This document shows positions 1 through 7,264 of a stretch of 64,000 bases of DNA, piece by piece (positions within the stretch are counted from its first letter, which is position 1; each line of letters begins with the position of its first letter). The stretch is from Actinomycetota bacterium. GTDB lineage: Bacteria; Actinomycetota; Actinomycetes; Nanopelagicales; Nanopelagicaceae. The position numbers were made by a program, and so were the translations under genes. The stretch spans positions 62,001-126,000 of the forward strand of contig JAPLBE010000004.1 of the NCBI GenBank assembly GCA_026392935.1, written 5' to 3'. The notes under the pieces were generated by a model. It was not told the DNA's origin, made no database searches, and was given only the letters and a program-made list of their open reading frames with translations.

Positions 1-161
1 TGCACAGCGAAGATAAAGGTTGCAGTAAGCCCGGCAAGGGGAGCAGTCTTCTCATCAAGGGTCGACTTGGCGCCCTTCAGTGAAAGTGCCACTCCTGCGG
101 CTGCTATGCCGGCAAAGGCGACTGAAGTGGGTACATCGATAAACCCATCAGGGATGTGCAT
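1..161 (-). CDS. cbiM: CbiM-type cobalt/nickel ECF transporter membrane subunit, 5' part only
   Basis: I translated this fragment by hand from the minus strand; it runs off the left edge. The protein opens MHIPDGFIDVPTSVAFAG, the strongly conserved N-terminus of CbiM, whose Met-His start chelates the metal in this family. Hydrophobic residues follow. CbiM is the membrane substrate-capture part of cobalt or nickel uptake systems. The start is supported by GGAGG seven to eight bases upstream. A 15-base palindrome lies just beyond the ribosome site. Whether CbiN, CbiQ and CbiO follow cannot be seen, and cobalt versus nickel cannot be decided from 53 residues. Confidence 0.85.
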   Translation of the reverse strand, partial: MHIPDGFIDVPTSVAFAGIAAAGVALSLKGAKSTLDEKTAPLAGLTATFIFAV

Positions 162-177
162 GGTGAGATCCTCCAGA

Positions 178-192
178 TGCAAACGGTTTGCA
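178..192. promoter_or_regulatory. 15-bp perfect palindrome, possible Nur/Fur-type operator for cbiM
   Basis: TGCAAACGGTTTGCA is a perfect inverted repeat with a single central base, lying directly upstream of the cbiM ribosome site. From memory, the Streptomyces nickel regulator Nur binds tGCaa-N5-ttGCA, and this site reads TGCAA-ACGGT-TTGCA. It also resembles LacI-family operators. The regulator is an inference. Confidence 0.5.
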
Positions 193-307
193 AGAAGACA
201 ATGGTAAACGAGAATTTACAGGCGAGCCACCTGAAATATCCGCGCCTTGGCCAGCGTTAGGTCTAAAGTGCAGGAATCTGCCAGGGCGAGTTACGGGGAG
301 GTCACTT

Positions 308-1279
308 GTGAGCGATGAAGATGGCCAGGACGAGCTAGTTACCGAGGAAATGCTCTGGGATCGAATCCCAGAAGTGCACGGCGAAGAACGTGCCAATACA
401 TATTACGAACTCTCTGCCCGAATTTTTGCACGTGGTCAATATGACGAAGCGCTCGCGCTCGCAGAGACAGCGCGCGATATTTTCTCTGAACTTGGTGCAG
501 CGGCTCCCAGTGAAGGACTCGCACAGGCCTATTCTGCAATTGGTTACAACCTTAACCAGTTAAAACGAATGGATGAAGCTGCAACTGCAATGAGTAAAGC
601 AGTTGCAATTTTGCGGGAAAATAAATCTCCGATTGCCCTTGAACTTGCTTGCACGCTAGGCGAGTGGTGGTACTCATCAAAGAATTATGAAAAAGTAATT
701 GAAACTATGTACGAATGTTCTCAAGAGCATCTCGTAGATGGAAACACAATCGGTGCAGCAAATGACATGCACCTTATCGGATGTGCGCAGCGCGAACTCA
801 AGAATTACAACGAAGCGATTATCTGTTTTCAAGAAGCGCGCAAGATGTTTAAATTAGAGAAGGAAGTAATTCATATTGCACGTTGTGATCAAAAGATTGC
901 ATCCTGCTATGTTGAAATCGGGGAAGGTGAAAAAGCACTCGAAGCGGCTCGCCGAGCAATTGATGTCTTTGAAACAGCTCATGATCATCAACGTGAAACT
1001 TTTGCACTTTTTGAGTACGGGAAAGCTGAAATTCTCTTAGGCAAATTAGATGACGGCTTATTGACTCTTGATGGCGTGTTACAAATCATCGCCGATGATG
1101 AACCTAAAGATTTCGAGTTCATTCTCGATATTGAAACTCGCATGGTTGCGGTAATGCGCCAACTCGGTCGTATCGATGAGGCAAATGAAGTAGAACGTCG
1201 ACTTAACTCTGTACGCGAAGCACTTAAGAGCGATGAAGAACCTAATCTCGATGGGTTCCTACCAAAAAAAGACGACTAA
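308..1279 (+). CDS. Tetratricopeptide-repeat protein of unknown role
   Basis: The product is about 323 residues, soluble, with no signal peptide or membrane segment. It carries several helix pairs of TPR type (pattern Y-x-EA-x-A, for example GQYDEALALAETA near residue 35 and NYNEAIICFQEARKMF near residue 165), so a protein-protein scaffold is likely. I chose GTG at 308 because GGGGAGG ends six bases before it. An upstream in-frame ATG at 188 would put the promoter region of cbiM inside the coding sequence and lacks a ribosome site. The 3' end overlaps the convergent RNA methylase gene by 4 bases. No DNA-binding or enzymatic domain is evident, so function is unknown. Confidence 0.8.
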   Translation: MSDEDGQDELVTEEMLWDRIPEVHGEERANTYYELSARIFARGQYDEALALAETARDIFSELGAAAPSEGLAQAYSAIGYNLNQLKRMDEAATAMSKAVAILRENKSPIALELACTLGEWWYSSKNYEKVIETMYECSQEHLVDGNTIGAANDMHLIGCAQRELKNYNEAIICFQEARKMFKLEKEVIHIARCDQKIASCYVEIGEGEKALEAARRAIDVFETAHDHQRETFALFEYGKAEILLGKLDDGLLTLDGVLQIIADDEPKDFEFILDIETRMVAVMRQLGRIDEANEVERRLNSVREALKSDEEPNLDGFLPKKDD

Positions 1280-1926
1280 GACTTACGAGGTAAGTGCTGC
1301 AAGGCCCAGTGATACATAGCGATTGCGCCTGCAGCGGATGCATTCATAGATCTTGTTGATCCATATTGTTCAATTGCATAAAGCACTTCGCAGACTTCAA
1401 TACCTTCATCTGACATACCGGCACCCTCTTGGCCAAATAGAAGTACGCATTTTTCAGGTAGCTGCGAGCCCTCGAGATGTTTTGAACTTGGAACATTATC
1501 GATTCCAATGATGGGAACACTATTTTCCTGGCACCACGCAGCGAATTCAGCGACGGTTGAATGGTGGAGAACATGGAGATATCTGTCCGTAACCATAGCT
1601 CCACGCTTATTCCAGTCTCGCTTTCCGATGATATGAACCATCGAAACGTTAAATGCATTTGCTGTGCGAACAACAGAACCAATATTCAAATCATGTTGCC
1701 AGTTTTCAATTGCTATTTGTAATTTATGCCTCTTTGAATCAAGGTCAGCAACAATCGCTTCGACAGTCCAATAACGATAGTGATCTAGAACATTCCTGCG
1801 GTCACCGTTCTCGAGTAATTCAGGATCATACTGAGCTCCCGTAGGCCAAGGTTTCTCATGTGGACCGACGCCGACTACTGGGAAAAATTCACCCGGACCA
1901 ATGACTGCAGGTGTATTGATTTCCAT
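1276..1926 (-). CDS. SpoU/TrmH-family RNA 2'-O-methyltransferase
   Basis: A protein of 216 residues with the three SPOUT knot motifs in order: NIGSVVRTANAF near residue 81 (motif 1), LLFGQEGAGMSDE near residue 165 (motif 2) and GSTRSMNASAAGAIAMY near residue 188 (motif 3). The family transfers a methyl group from S-adenosylmethionine to the 2'-OH of a tRNA or rRNA nucleotide. There is no N-terminal substrate-binding domain of the TsnR/RlmB sort, only about 50 extra residues, so the target RNA cannot be named. It is divergent from the small membrane protein gene and has its own leaderless-type promoter. Confidence 0.85.
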   Translation of the reverse strand: MEINTPAVIGPGEFFPVVGVGPHEKPWPTGAQYDPELLENGDRRNVLDHYRYWTVEAIVADLDSKRHKLQIAIENWQHDLNIGSVVRTANAFNVSMVHIIGKRDWNKRGAMVTDRYLHVLHHSTVAEFAAWCQENSVPIIGIDNVPSSKHLEGSQLPEKCVLLFGQEGAGMSDEGIEVCEVLYAIEQYGSTRSMNASAAGAIAMYHWALQHLPRKS

Positions 1927-1932
1927 GGTTGC

Positions 1933-1938
1933 ACTCTA
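1933..1938 (-). promoter_or_regulatory. -10 box of the SpoU methylase gene (leaderless type)
   Basis: On the minus strand TAGAGT is followed by exactly six bases and then the ATG at 1926, so transcription would begin at the start codon. There is no ribosome site in between. Confidence 0.6.
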
Positions 1939-1986
1939 AACTTAAACCACCAGAACTTCCAAAGTTTTGATTTCAGAAGGAGCCCA

Positions 1987-2337
1987 ATGAATATCGTCTA
2001 TCACATTGCCTTTGGCATACATCTGCTCTGCGTCATCGCAATCCTTGCGCTGCTCTTGATCCAGATAAAGAAGAGCCCAAAGAAGCTAAACCCTGGCGTT
2101 GTTCATGCAACCTTGACCGCACTTGTTGCTGGAATCGTGATGGTTGGCCTCTATGAAAAAGTCAATGTTGATGAAGTTGCTAACCACACAAAGTTTGGCG
2201 TTAAAGGATTGGTCATCTTGGTAATACTTACTCTTGGATACAAGAATCTAAAGAAGCCCGAACTTAAGAACTCAGTGTGGGCTGCAATGCTTGGACTCAC
2301 AGTTCTCAATATTCTTCTCGCTTACCTCTGGATGTAA
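1987..2337 (+). CDS. Small integral membrane protein, unknown function
   Basis: The product is 116 residues with four predicted membrane helices: near residues 5-25 (HIAFGIHLLCVIAILALLLI), 40-60, 70-88 and 95-115. A short basic loop (KKSPKKLN) follows the first helix. I chose ATG at 1987 because AGAAGGAG precedes it at good distance; a longer in-frame reading would run through the divergent methylase gene. Seven bases separate it from dacB, so the two are probably co-transcribed. I do not recognise the family. Confidence 0.75.
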   Translation: MNIVYHIAFGIHLLCVIAILALLLIQIKKSPKKLNPGVVHATLTALVAGIVMVGLYEKVNVDEVANHTKFGVKGLVILVILTLGYKNLKKPELKNSVWAAMLGLTVLNILLAYLWM

Positions 2338-2344
2338 CTTGCTC

Positions 2345-3544
2345 ATGAAGAAGAAAGTTGCAGCATATTCCTGCCTTCTTCTATTGCTCGCGACGTGTAC
2401 TCCAATAACGGCTAACGCGCTTGACCCAAATTCAGTTGCCACGGTTTTCACCAAATTAACAGCGAGTAAAGAGCTTGCAAACCCTTCCGTAGTCGTCATT
2501 GATCAAGAATCTGGCGAGGTTGTCTTTGAAAAGAATTCAAATTCTCTTCGCAAACCAGCTTCATTGCAAAAAATCTTCACAGCTGTTGCAGCTATTGAGA
2601 ACCTTCCGATGGATACAGAATTCGAAACTTCGGTATGGGTAGGAAACTCCGCAAAGAGCATTGTTATTCAAGGAAGTAGTGATCCGTGGATTTCGTATCG
2701 AAGTACTGAAGCGACAAAGATGAGACGAACTTCGATGCCCAAGATTTCTGCTGCTTCAATTAAAGCGCTGAAAGAATCAAATAAGGGATCAGTTAGAAAC
2801 TCCACAATCTATTACACGGGGTTGTACTCAAGAGATGTTGCAAATTTAAGAATACTTCTTCGCAAAGGTGGCGTAAATGCCGTCATGAAGCGAGTGACCA
2901 AGCAAGAAGCAATCGATAAGTCAGAATCATTAGTGTTTGAGTCTCGATCGCCACAACTTGAGGAAATACTGACATTTACTCTTGTGTGGAGCGATAACGT
3001 ACTGGCTGAGCGAATTGCGCGCCTGGCAGCAAGGGCTGCAGGAAATACATATGATGATGCGGGCGTAGCAGCAACATTTACAAGCATTCTCTCCAATTTC
3101 GATATTGACTCATCATCCCTTGTCGTTGAAGACGCCAGTGGGCTTTCTAAAGAAAATCGAGTTACAGCTCAACAAGTAGGACAGCTATTAGTGAAAATCC
3201 ATAAAGATGAAAGATATGACTCGCTCATAAATGGTTTACCTGTTGGCGGCATTTCAGGAACCTTGCGTCACCGATTTTTAAAGACTGCTCCAAATGCAAT
3301 CGGTTTAGTAAAAGCTAAATCAGGTTCGCTCAATGGAACCGCAAATCTTGCTGGCTATGTTGAATCTGGTGATCGCGAATACGCATTTGTAATAATTGCC
3401 GACAAGATAAAGCGTGGAAACTCAGCAGGAGATCGGGCTAGAGCAATGATGGATAAGATTTTAGGAAAGATTGCATCCCCGCTTTTGCCGCAACTACCAG
3501 CTGAAACCGAGATTGAAATTCTTAGTTCTGATAAACCTTTATAG
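2345..3544 (+). CDS. dacB: D-alanyl-D-alanine carboxypeptidase/endopeptidase, PBP4 (S13) family
   Basis: An exported protein of 399 residues that trims peptidoglycan stem peptides. The N-terminus (MKKKVAAYSCLLLLLATC) is a signal peptide. All three penicillin-binding motifs are present: SLQK (S-x-x-K, about 73-76), SDN (about 216-218) and KSG (about 325-327), with family context such as LRKPASLQKIFTAVAA and VKAKSGSLNGTANLAGY. It is shorter than E. coli PBP4 (477), so the inserted domain is reduced. ATG at 2345 was taken because it begins the signal peptide. A D,D-carboxypeptidase gene also lies near tilS in mycobacteria. The 3' end overlaps the convergent propeller gene by 23 bases. Confidence 0.9.
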   Translation: MKKKVAAYSCLLLLLATCTPITANALDPNSVATVFTKLTASKELANPSVVVIDQESGEVVFEKNSNSLRKPASLQKIFTAVAAIENLPMDTEFETSVWVGNSAKSIVIQGSSDPWISYRSTEATKMRRTSMPKISAASIKALKESNKGSVRNSTIYYTGLYSRDVANLRILLRKGGVNAVMKRVTKQEAIDKSESLVFESRSPQLEEILTFTLVWSDNVLAERIARLAARAAGNTYDDAGVAATFTSILSNFDIDSSSLVVEDASGLSKENRVTAQQVGQLLVKIHKDERYDSLINGLPVGGISGTLRHRFLKTAPNAIGLVKAKSGSLNGTANLAGYVESGDREYAFVIIADKIKRGNSAGDRARAMMDKILGKIASPLLPQLPAETEIEILSSDKPL

Positions 3545-4604
3545 AACCTTTGTAGCAAGCAACCCACGTTCTATTTGATGCATTGTCGTAGGTAACGCCG
3601 ATTGGTTCTGTGCATACTTTGATTGTTTCGACTTCCGATAAATCTGAAGCACGGATTTTTGTCATAGTGCCACTTTTAAAGTTCACAACAAATAGTGTCG
3701 AGCCGTCACCGCTGATTGCGAGGCTGCGTGCTGCCGATCCAGTTGAAATGCTTTTTATAGACTTATTCTTCTCTAAATCCCAAGCAACAACTTTTCCGGA
3801 AATGTTTAGAGTGACATACAACTTGGAATCATCCGGTGATAGCTCTACAGCTCGTGGGTTGGGGCCAACTGGAATAAGAGTATTAGTGAAATCCTTCAAA
3901 TTAATTCTATGAATATTAGATCCACCCATCTCAGCAACATATGCGTAGGCACTATCCGATGAGATAGCTATGCCTCGTGGGTAACGACCGATCTTTATTG
4001 TCTTAACTACTTTTTGCTTTCCTACGGAAATAATTGACACCGTGTACGAGCACCAGTTAGTGACCAGGATGTATTTGTTATCTGGAGTAACTTTTACAAC
4101 TTTAGGGACGGAGCCAACCGGATATACAGCATCGATTGCATAGTTCTCAAGATTTATCCGTGAAAGAAAACTCTTATCAAATCCTGATGCGGGGGAACAA
4201 ACATCATGACCTTCTTTTTTAAACCCTTTTCCATACATTGCATAATTTGTGAAATACAGAAACTTTCCATCTGGAGAATATGCACCTTCAACAGGTGACC
4301 CTTTATGCATCCCTGTGTATCCAGGAAATCCGAGTGAAGTTAAATTCACTGAATCCTTCACGGTGCTCAGAAGTTCAAGAGATTGCGCATCATAAATTGT
4401 GACTGTGTGGCGGTACATCATGTTATGAGCGCTGATCAATCCATTTTGAGATGCTGCAACAGATTTCGGACTTAGATTTCCGGAAATTGTTTTAATCAGT
4501 GTCATTGTTGACTCTGCTGGATCTGATGCACTTGCCGGGATAAGTGGTGCAGCTAGCATTGTCAGAGAAATAGAAATGCCGGCCGCGACTTTAAGTGCAC
4601 GCAT
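3522..4604 (-). CDS. Exported YVTN-type beta-propeller protein
   Basis: A protein of 360 residues with an N-terminal signal peptide ending near PASAS (residue 27). The rest is built of about six repeats of 40-45 residues with the pattern S-PDG-K-LY-(V/F)-(T/A)-N, for example YSPDGKFLYFTN, VTPDNKYILVTN, ISSDSAYAYVAE, LSPDDSKLYVTL and ISGDGSTLFVVN. This is a seven-bladed lactonase/YVTN-like propeller. Such proteins are usually extracellular or periplasmic binding proteins, and no enzymatic residues can be assigned. It lies 23 bases upstream of the acidic-tail membrane protein pointing the same way on the minus strand, so the two may act together. Confidence 0.8.
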   Translation of the reverse strand: MRALKVAAGISISLTMLAAPLIPASASDPAESTMTLIKTISGNLSPKSVAASQNGLISAHNMMYRHTVTIYDAQSLELLSTVKDSVNLTSLGFPGYTGMHKGSPVEGAYSPDGKFLYFTNYAMYGKGFKKEGHDVCSPASGFDKSFLSRINLENYAIDAVYPVGSVPKVVKVTPDNKYILVTNWCSYTVSIISVGKQKVVKTIKIGRYPRGIAISSDSAYAYVAEMGGSNIHRINLKDFTNTLIPVGPNPRAVELSPDDSKLYVTLNISGKVVAWDLEKNKSIKSISTGSAARSLAISGDGSTLFVVNFKSGTMTKIRASDLSEVETIKVCTEPIGVTYDNASNRTWVACYKGSIKVYQN

Positions 4605-4611
4605 GCCGGCA

Positions 4612-4617
4612 AGACTA
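4612..4617 (-). promoter_or_regulatory. -10 box of the propeller gene (leaderless type, spacing 7)
   Basis: Minus-strand TAGTCT followed by seven bases and ATG at 4604. No Shine-Dalgarno sequence is present. It lies in the 23-base gap behind the upstream gene, so the propeller gene may be transcribed separately. Confidence 0.4.
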
Positions 4618-4627
4618 CTAGTGAAAA

Positions 4628-5056
4628 TTAATCGTCATCTTCCTCATCGTCATATTCGGAGTCGCGATGCTTGTTGCGACCTTCGCGGCCTTCATTTTCA
4701 TAGCCCTCGTCATCACCGCCTTTTGGCAACGAGGCGATTGCTGGAGGCTTGATATTTGTCGCAGCAATTGCAGGAGTTGGAGATTTTGGAGTTTTAGTTG
4801 CTACCGCTTTAGCAGTAACTGTTTTTGTCGCTAATGGAGTTGAGGAAGCAGATGCCGCGGTAGGAGAAGAAGTAACTGAAACCTCAGCGTTTGCTACTGG
4901 CTCATCATTTGCATTTGCAAAAAGAGAACCACCAAGGATGATCGCACTCACTGTTGCAAGAGTTCCGAATGTAAGGCGTTTGTCGATCTTTCGAACATCT
5001 CTAGTAGAACTATCGCTATCCGCGAGTTCCATCCATTCAGACTTTCTTGGTGTCAT
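4628..5056 (-). CDS. Single-pass membrane protein with Ala/Ser/Thr/Pro-rich stalk and acidic tail
   Basis: A protein of 142 residues. About 28 charged cytoplasmic residues lead into one membrane helix (LTFGTLATVSAIILGGSLFA, about 29-48). A low-complexity segment follows, rich in Ala, Ser, Thr and Pro (about 55-105), and then a charged tail ending in YDDEEDDD. The layout is a type II anchored surface protein with a flexible stalk. The start has an AAAGGGG ribosome site five bases upstream. I do not recognise a family, and low complexity makes homology weak evidence. The acidic tail could bind cations. Confidence 0.6.
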   Translation of the reverse strand: MTPRKSEWMELADSDSSTRDVRKIDKRLTFGTLATVSAIILGGSLFANANDEPVANAEVSVTSSPTAASASSTPLATKTVTAKAVATKTPKSPTPAIAATNIKPPAIASLPKGGDDEGYENEGREGRNKHRDSEYDDEEDDD

Positions 5057-5141
5057 GGTGACCCCTTTCCATATAGAGAAAGTAAGGCTTCTTCCTTAGA
5101 GCAAACTGAGAATTGAGACGAATTTGGCTGTCAATGCTGAG

Positions 5142-5147
5142 TACTCT
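5142..5147 (+). promoter_or_regulatory. -10 box of ctaB (leaderless type)
   Basis: TACTCT is followed by six bases and the GTG at 5154. This decides the ctaB start against an upstream in-frame TTG at 5124, which has neither ribosome site nor promoter at the right distance. Confidence 0.5.
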
Positions 5148-5153
5148 AAGTGT

Positions 5154-6023
5154 GTGAAGCTCCTCCGCGCCTATATCGATCTTATGAAACTGCGCGTTGT
5201 TGAGCTGTTAATCATCACAACCTTGCCGGCAATGGTTTTGGCCGAAAAAGGGTTGCCATCATTTGGTTTGGTTGCCGCCACTTTGATTGGCGGAACTCTT
5301 GCTGCAGGCTCTTCAAATGCTTTCAACATGGTCATAGAAGCCGAAACAGATAAATTGATGGCACGAACATCTAAACGACCACTTGTTATCGGCTCTGTGA
5401 CTCGAATTCAGGCAATTGTTTTTGCATCGCTAATCGGGATTCTTTCTTTAGTTATTTTCCAACTATTTACTACAACCCTTGCAATGTTGTTAACTGCCTT
5501 AGCAATTTTTTATTATGTAGTTATCTACACAATTATTCTCAAGCCCAATACCTCCCAGAATATTGTGTGGGGAGGAGCAGCCGGTTGTATGCCAGTCCTA
5601 ATTGGTTGGGCAGCCGTTACTGGTTCGCTCACGTGGGTGCCAGTTGCATTTTTCTTTGTGATTTTCTTCTGGACTCCGCCGCACTTTTGGGCACTTGCAA
5701 TCAAATACAAAGAAGATTATTCCGCCGCAGGAATTCCAATGTTGCCTTCTGTTGCTTCGCAATCAAATGTCATAAGCCAAATGTGGTTTCACACAATCGC
5801 AATGGTGGTCGCCTCCGCTGCAATGATCCAGTTGGCAGGACTACCTGTGTGGGCATTTTGTGCAACAGTTTTGCTTGGTGCACTATTTACTTTCCAACTC
5901 TTTGCACTCAAAGAAAATTCAGACAATTACAACAAAGTTGCAGCAGGTATATTTCACTGGTCGATTACGTACTTAAGTCTTTTCTCAGTACTACTTGTTG
6001 CCGCTCAGCTTTTAAGCGCTTGA
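5154..6023 (+). CDS. ctaB: Protoheme IX farnesyltransferase (heme O synthase)
   Basis: An integral membrane protein of 289 residues from the UbiA prenyltransferase superfamily. It adds a farnesyl group to heme b to make heme O for terminal oxidases. Signature stretches are KLRVVELLIITTLPAMVLAE at the start, NMVIEAETDKLMARTSKRPL (about 58-77) and the second conserved loop FFWTPPHFWALAIKYKEDY. About eight to nine hydrophobic helices are visible. In the first diphosphate-binding motif the usual N-x3-D-x3-D reads N-x3-E-x3-D, a conservative change. Its usual neighbour ctaA is not here. The 3' end overlaps metZ by 19 bases. Confidence 0.93.
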   Translation: MKLLRAYIDLMKLRVVELLIITTLPAMVLAEKGLPSFGLVAATLIGGTLAAGSSNAFNMVIEAETDKLMARTSKRPLVIGSVTRIQAIVFASLIGILSLVIFQLFTTTLAMLLTALAIFYYVVIYTIILKPNTSQNIVWGGAAGCMPVLIGWAAVTGSLTWVPVAFFFVIFFWTPPHFWALAIKYKEDYSAAGIPMLPSVASQSNVISQMWFHTIAMVVASAAMIQLAGLPVWAFCATVLLGALFTFQLFALKENSDNYNKVAAGIFHWSITYLSLFSVLLVAAQLLSA

Positions 6024-7228
6024 TCTAAATCCTTTATCAAGTCATCTACGTGTTCTAACCCAACAGAAAGTCTTACTACTGATGGAGTAATTCCCATCTC
6101 CGCAAGTACTTCAGGAGCAAGCCGACGATGAGTTGTAGATGCTGGATGTGTAATCAGTGATTTGCTATCACCCAAGTTATTGGAAATATCGATGACTCGA
6201 AGTGCATCCATACATTTGAACGCATCTTTTTGAGTACCTGCAAATTCGATACCGATTGTGGTGCCTCCAGCTTTCATCTGTTTCTTGATAACTGCAGCAT
6301 CAGGGTGAGAAGCAAGCCCTGGATAGCGCACACTCTTAATCGCTTTATGGCCCTCAAGAAATTCTGCAACCTTTTGTGCATTCTCTGACATACGCATTAC
6401 ACGAAGCTCCATCGTTTCTAATGACTTAACTAGAACCCACGCGTTAAATGCGCTGAGAGATGGCCCTGTGTGACGAGTGAAAGGAATCAACTTTTCGTAA
6501 ATGTATTCAAAGGACCCTAAAAGCGCACCAGCGAGAACTCTTCCTTGTCCATCAATATGTTTTGTAGCGGAATACATAACAACATCTGCACCGAGTTCAA
6601 GTGGCTTCTGCAGAACTGGTGATGCCATGACATTGTCAACGATTACCGTTGCACCAACTTTGTGCGCTAAGTCGCTGATAAATCTAATGTCTGCAACTTC
6701 CAGAAGCGGATTACTTGGAGTCTCGATAAAGACAGCCTTGGTTTTCTTCGAAAGAGCTTTTTCCCATGCAGCATTGTCATTGGCTTTCACTAATTCGAAA
6801 GTAACTCCCCATTTAGGCAGAATCTCAGTGATGACAACGTGACAAGAACTAAACATCGCAGCAGAAGCAATAATGTGATCGCCATTCTCGACTAAACAAG
6901 CAAGCGAGGCGAACATTGCAGCCATACCTGAACCCGTTGCTACGCAGTGTTCTGCGCCTTCAATTGCAGCCAATCTTTTTTCAAACATTGCAACTGTTGG
7001 GTTGTGAAAGCGGCTGTACAGAAAATGATCTGTCTCATCTGTGAATGAATCGAGCGCTTCTTGTGAATCTGCGTATGTAAAACCACTGTTCAAATACAGC
7101 GCTTCAGAAGTTTCACCAAAACCAGATCGCGCCAATCCTTCACGCACTGCGGCAGTTTGTGGATTTATTTGCCAATCTGGTTCGCGTCGCTTTGGATGCT
7201 CGTGATAGCCCCAGACCTCTTTACTCAT
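6005..7228 (-). CDS. metZ: O-succinylhomoserine sulfhydrylase
   Basis: A PLP enzyme of 407 residues in the Cys/Met-metabolism family. It makes homocysteine from an activated homoserine and sulfide in methionine synthesis. The PLP-binding lysine lies in SATKHIDGQGR, and the cofactor-binding segment is TGSGMAAMFASLACL. The overall form (HPKRREPDWQINPQTAAVREGL at the start, SDKSLITHPASTTHR-like region near the end) fits MetZ better than cystathionine gamma-synthase, though substrate choice (succinyl or acetyl) is not certain from sequence alone. No methionine riboswitch was seen: only 36 bases separate it from the divergent ABC gene. Confidence 0.85.
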   Translation of the reverse strand: MSKEVWGYHEHPKRREPDWQINPQTAAVREGLARSGFGETSEALYLNSGFTYADSQEALDSFTDETDHFLYSRFHNPTVAMFEKRLAAIEGAEHCVATGSGMAAMFASLACLVENGDHIIASAAMFSSCHVVITEILPKWGVTFELVKANDNAAWEKALSKKTKAVFIETPSNPLLEVADIRFISDLAHKVGATVIVDNVMASPVLQKPLELGADVVMYSATKHIDGQGRVLAGALLGSFEYIYEKLIPFTRHTGPSLSAFNAWVLVKSLETMELRVMRMSENAQKVAEFLEGHKAIKSVRYPGLASHPDAAVIKKQMKAGGTTIGIEFAGTQKDAFKCMDALRVIDISNNLGDSKSLITHPASTTHRRLAPEVLAEMGITPSVVRLSVGLEHVDDLIKDLDQALKS

Positions 7229-7234
7229 GAGACC

Positions 7235-7240
7235 ATCCTA
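7235..7240 (-). promoter_or_regulatory. -10 box of metZ (leaderless type)
   Basis: Minus-strand TAGGAT, six bases, ATG at 7228. It lies 12 bases from the -10 box of the divergent ABC operon. Confidence 0.55.
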
Positions 7241-7252
7241 AGGTTTGACTGG

Positions 7253-7258
7253 TAAATT
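7253..7258 (+). promoter_or_regulatory. -10 box of the ABC-2 exporter operon (leaderless type)
   Basis: TAAATT, six bases (gcccac), ATG at 7265. The expected -35 position falls on the metZ -10 box, so the two promoters overlap. Confidence 0.5.
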
Positions 7259-7264
7259 GCCCAC

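Noticed and set aside
188-307. In-frame N-terminal extension of the TPR gene from ATG 188
   Set aside because: GTG 308 has an ideal GGGGAGG six bases upstream; the extension would cover the cbiM promoter region and the palindrome.
162-307. Cobalamin riboswitch before cbiM
   Set aside because: I read the minus strand for the conserved core and could not find it. Only short inverted repeats were present.
1281-1295. ACTTAC/GTAAGT hairpin as terminator of the TPR gene
   Set aside because: The 6-bp stem with a 3-base loop is weak and has no close T-run in either direction.
5567-6028. Second plus-strand frame inside ctaB
   Set aside because: It is rich in Cys, Arg and Ser as expected for an out-of-frame reading; ctaB is intact.
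7229-7264. SAM or S-box type riboswitch before metZ
   Set aside because: The gap is only 36 bases and the promoter lies six bases from the start codon, leaving no room for a leader.
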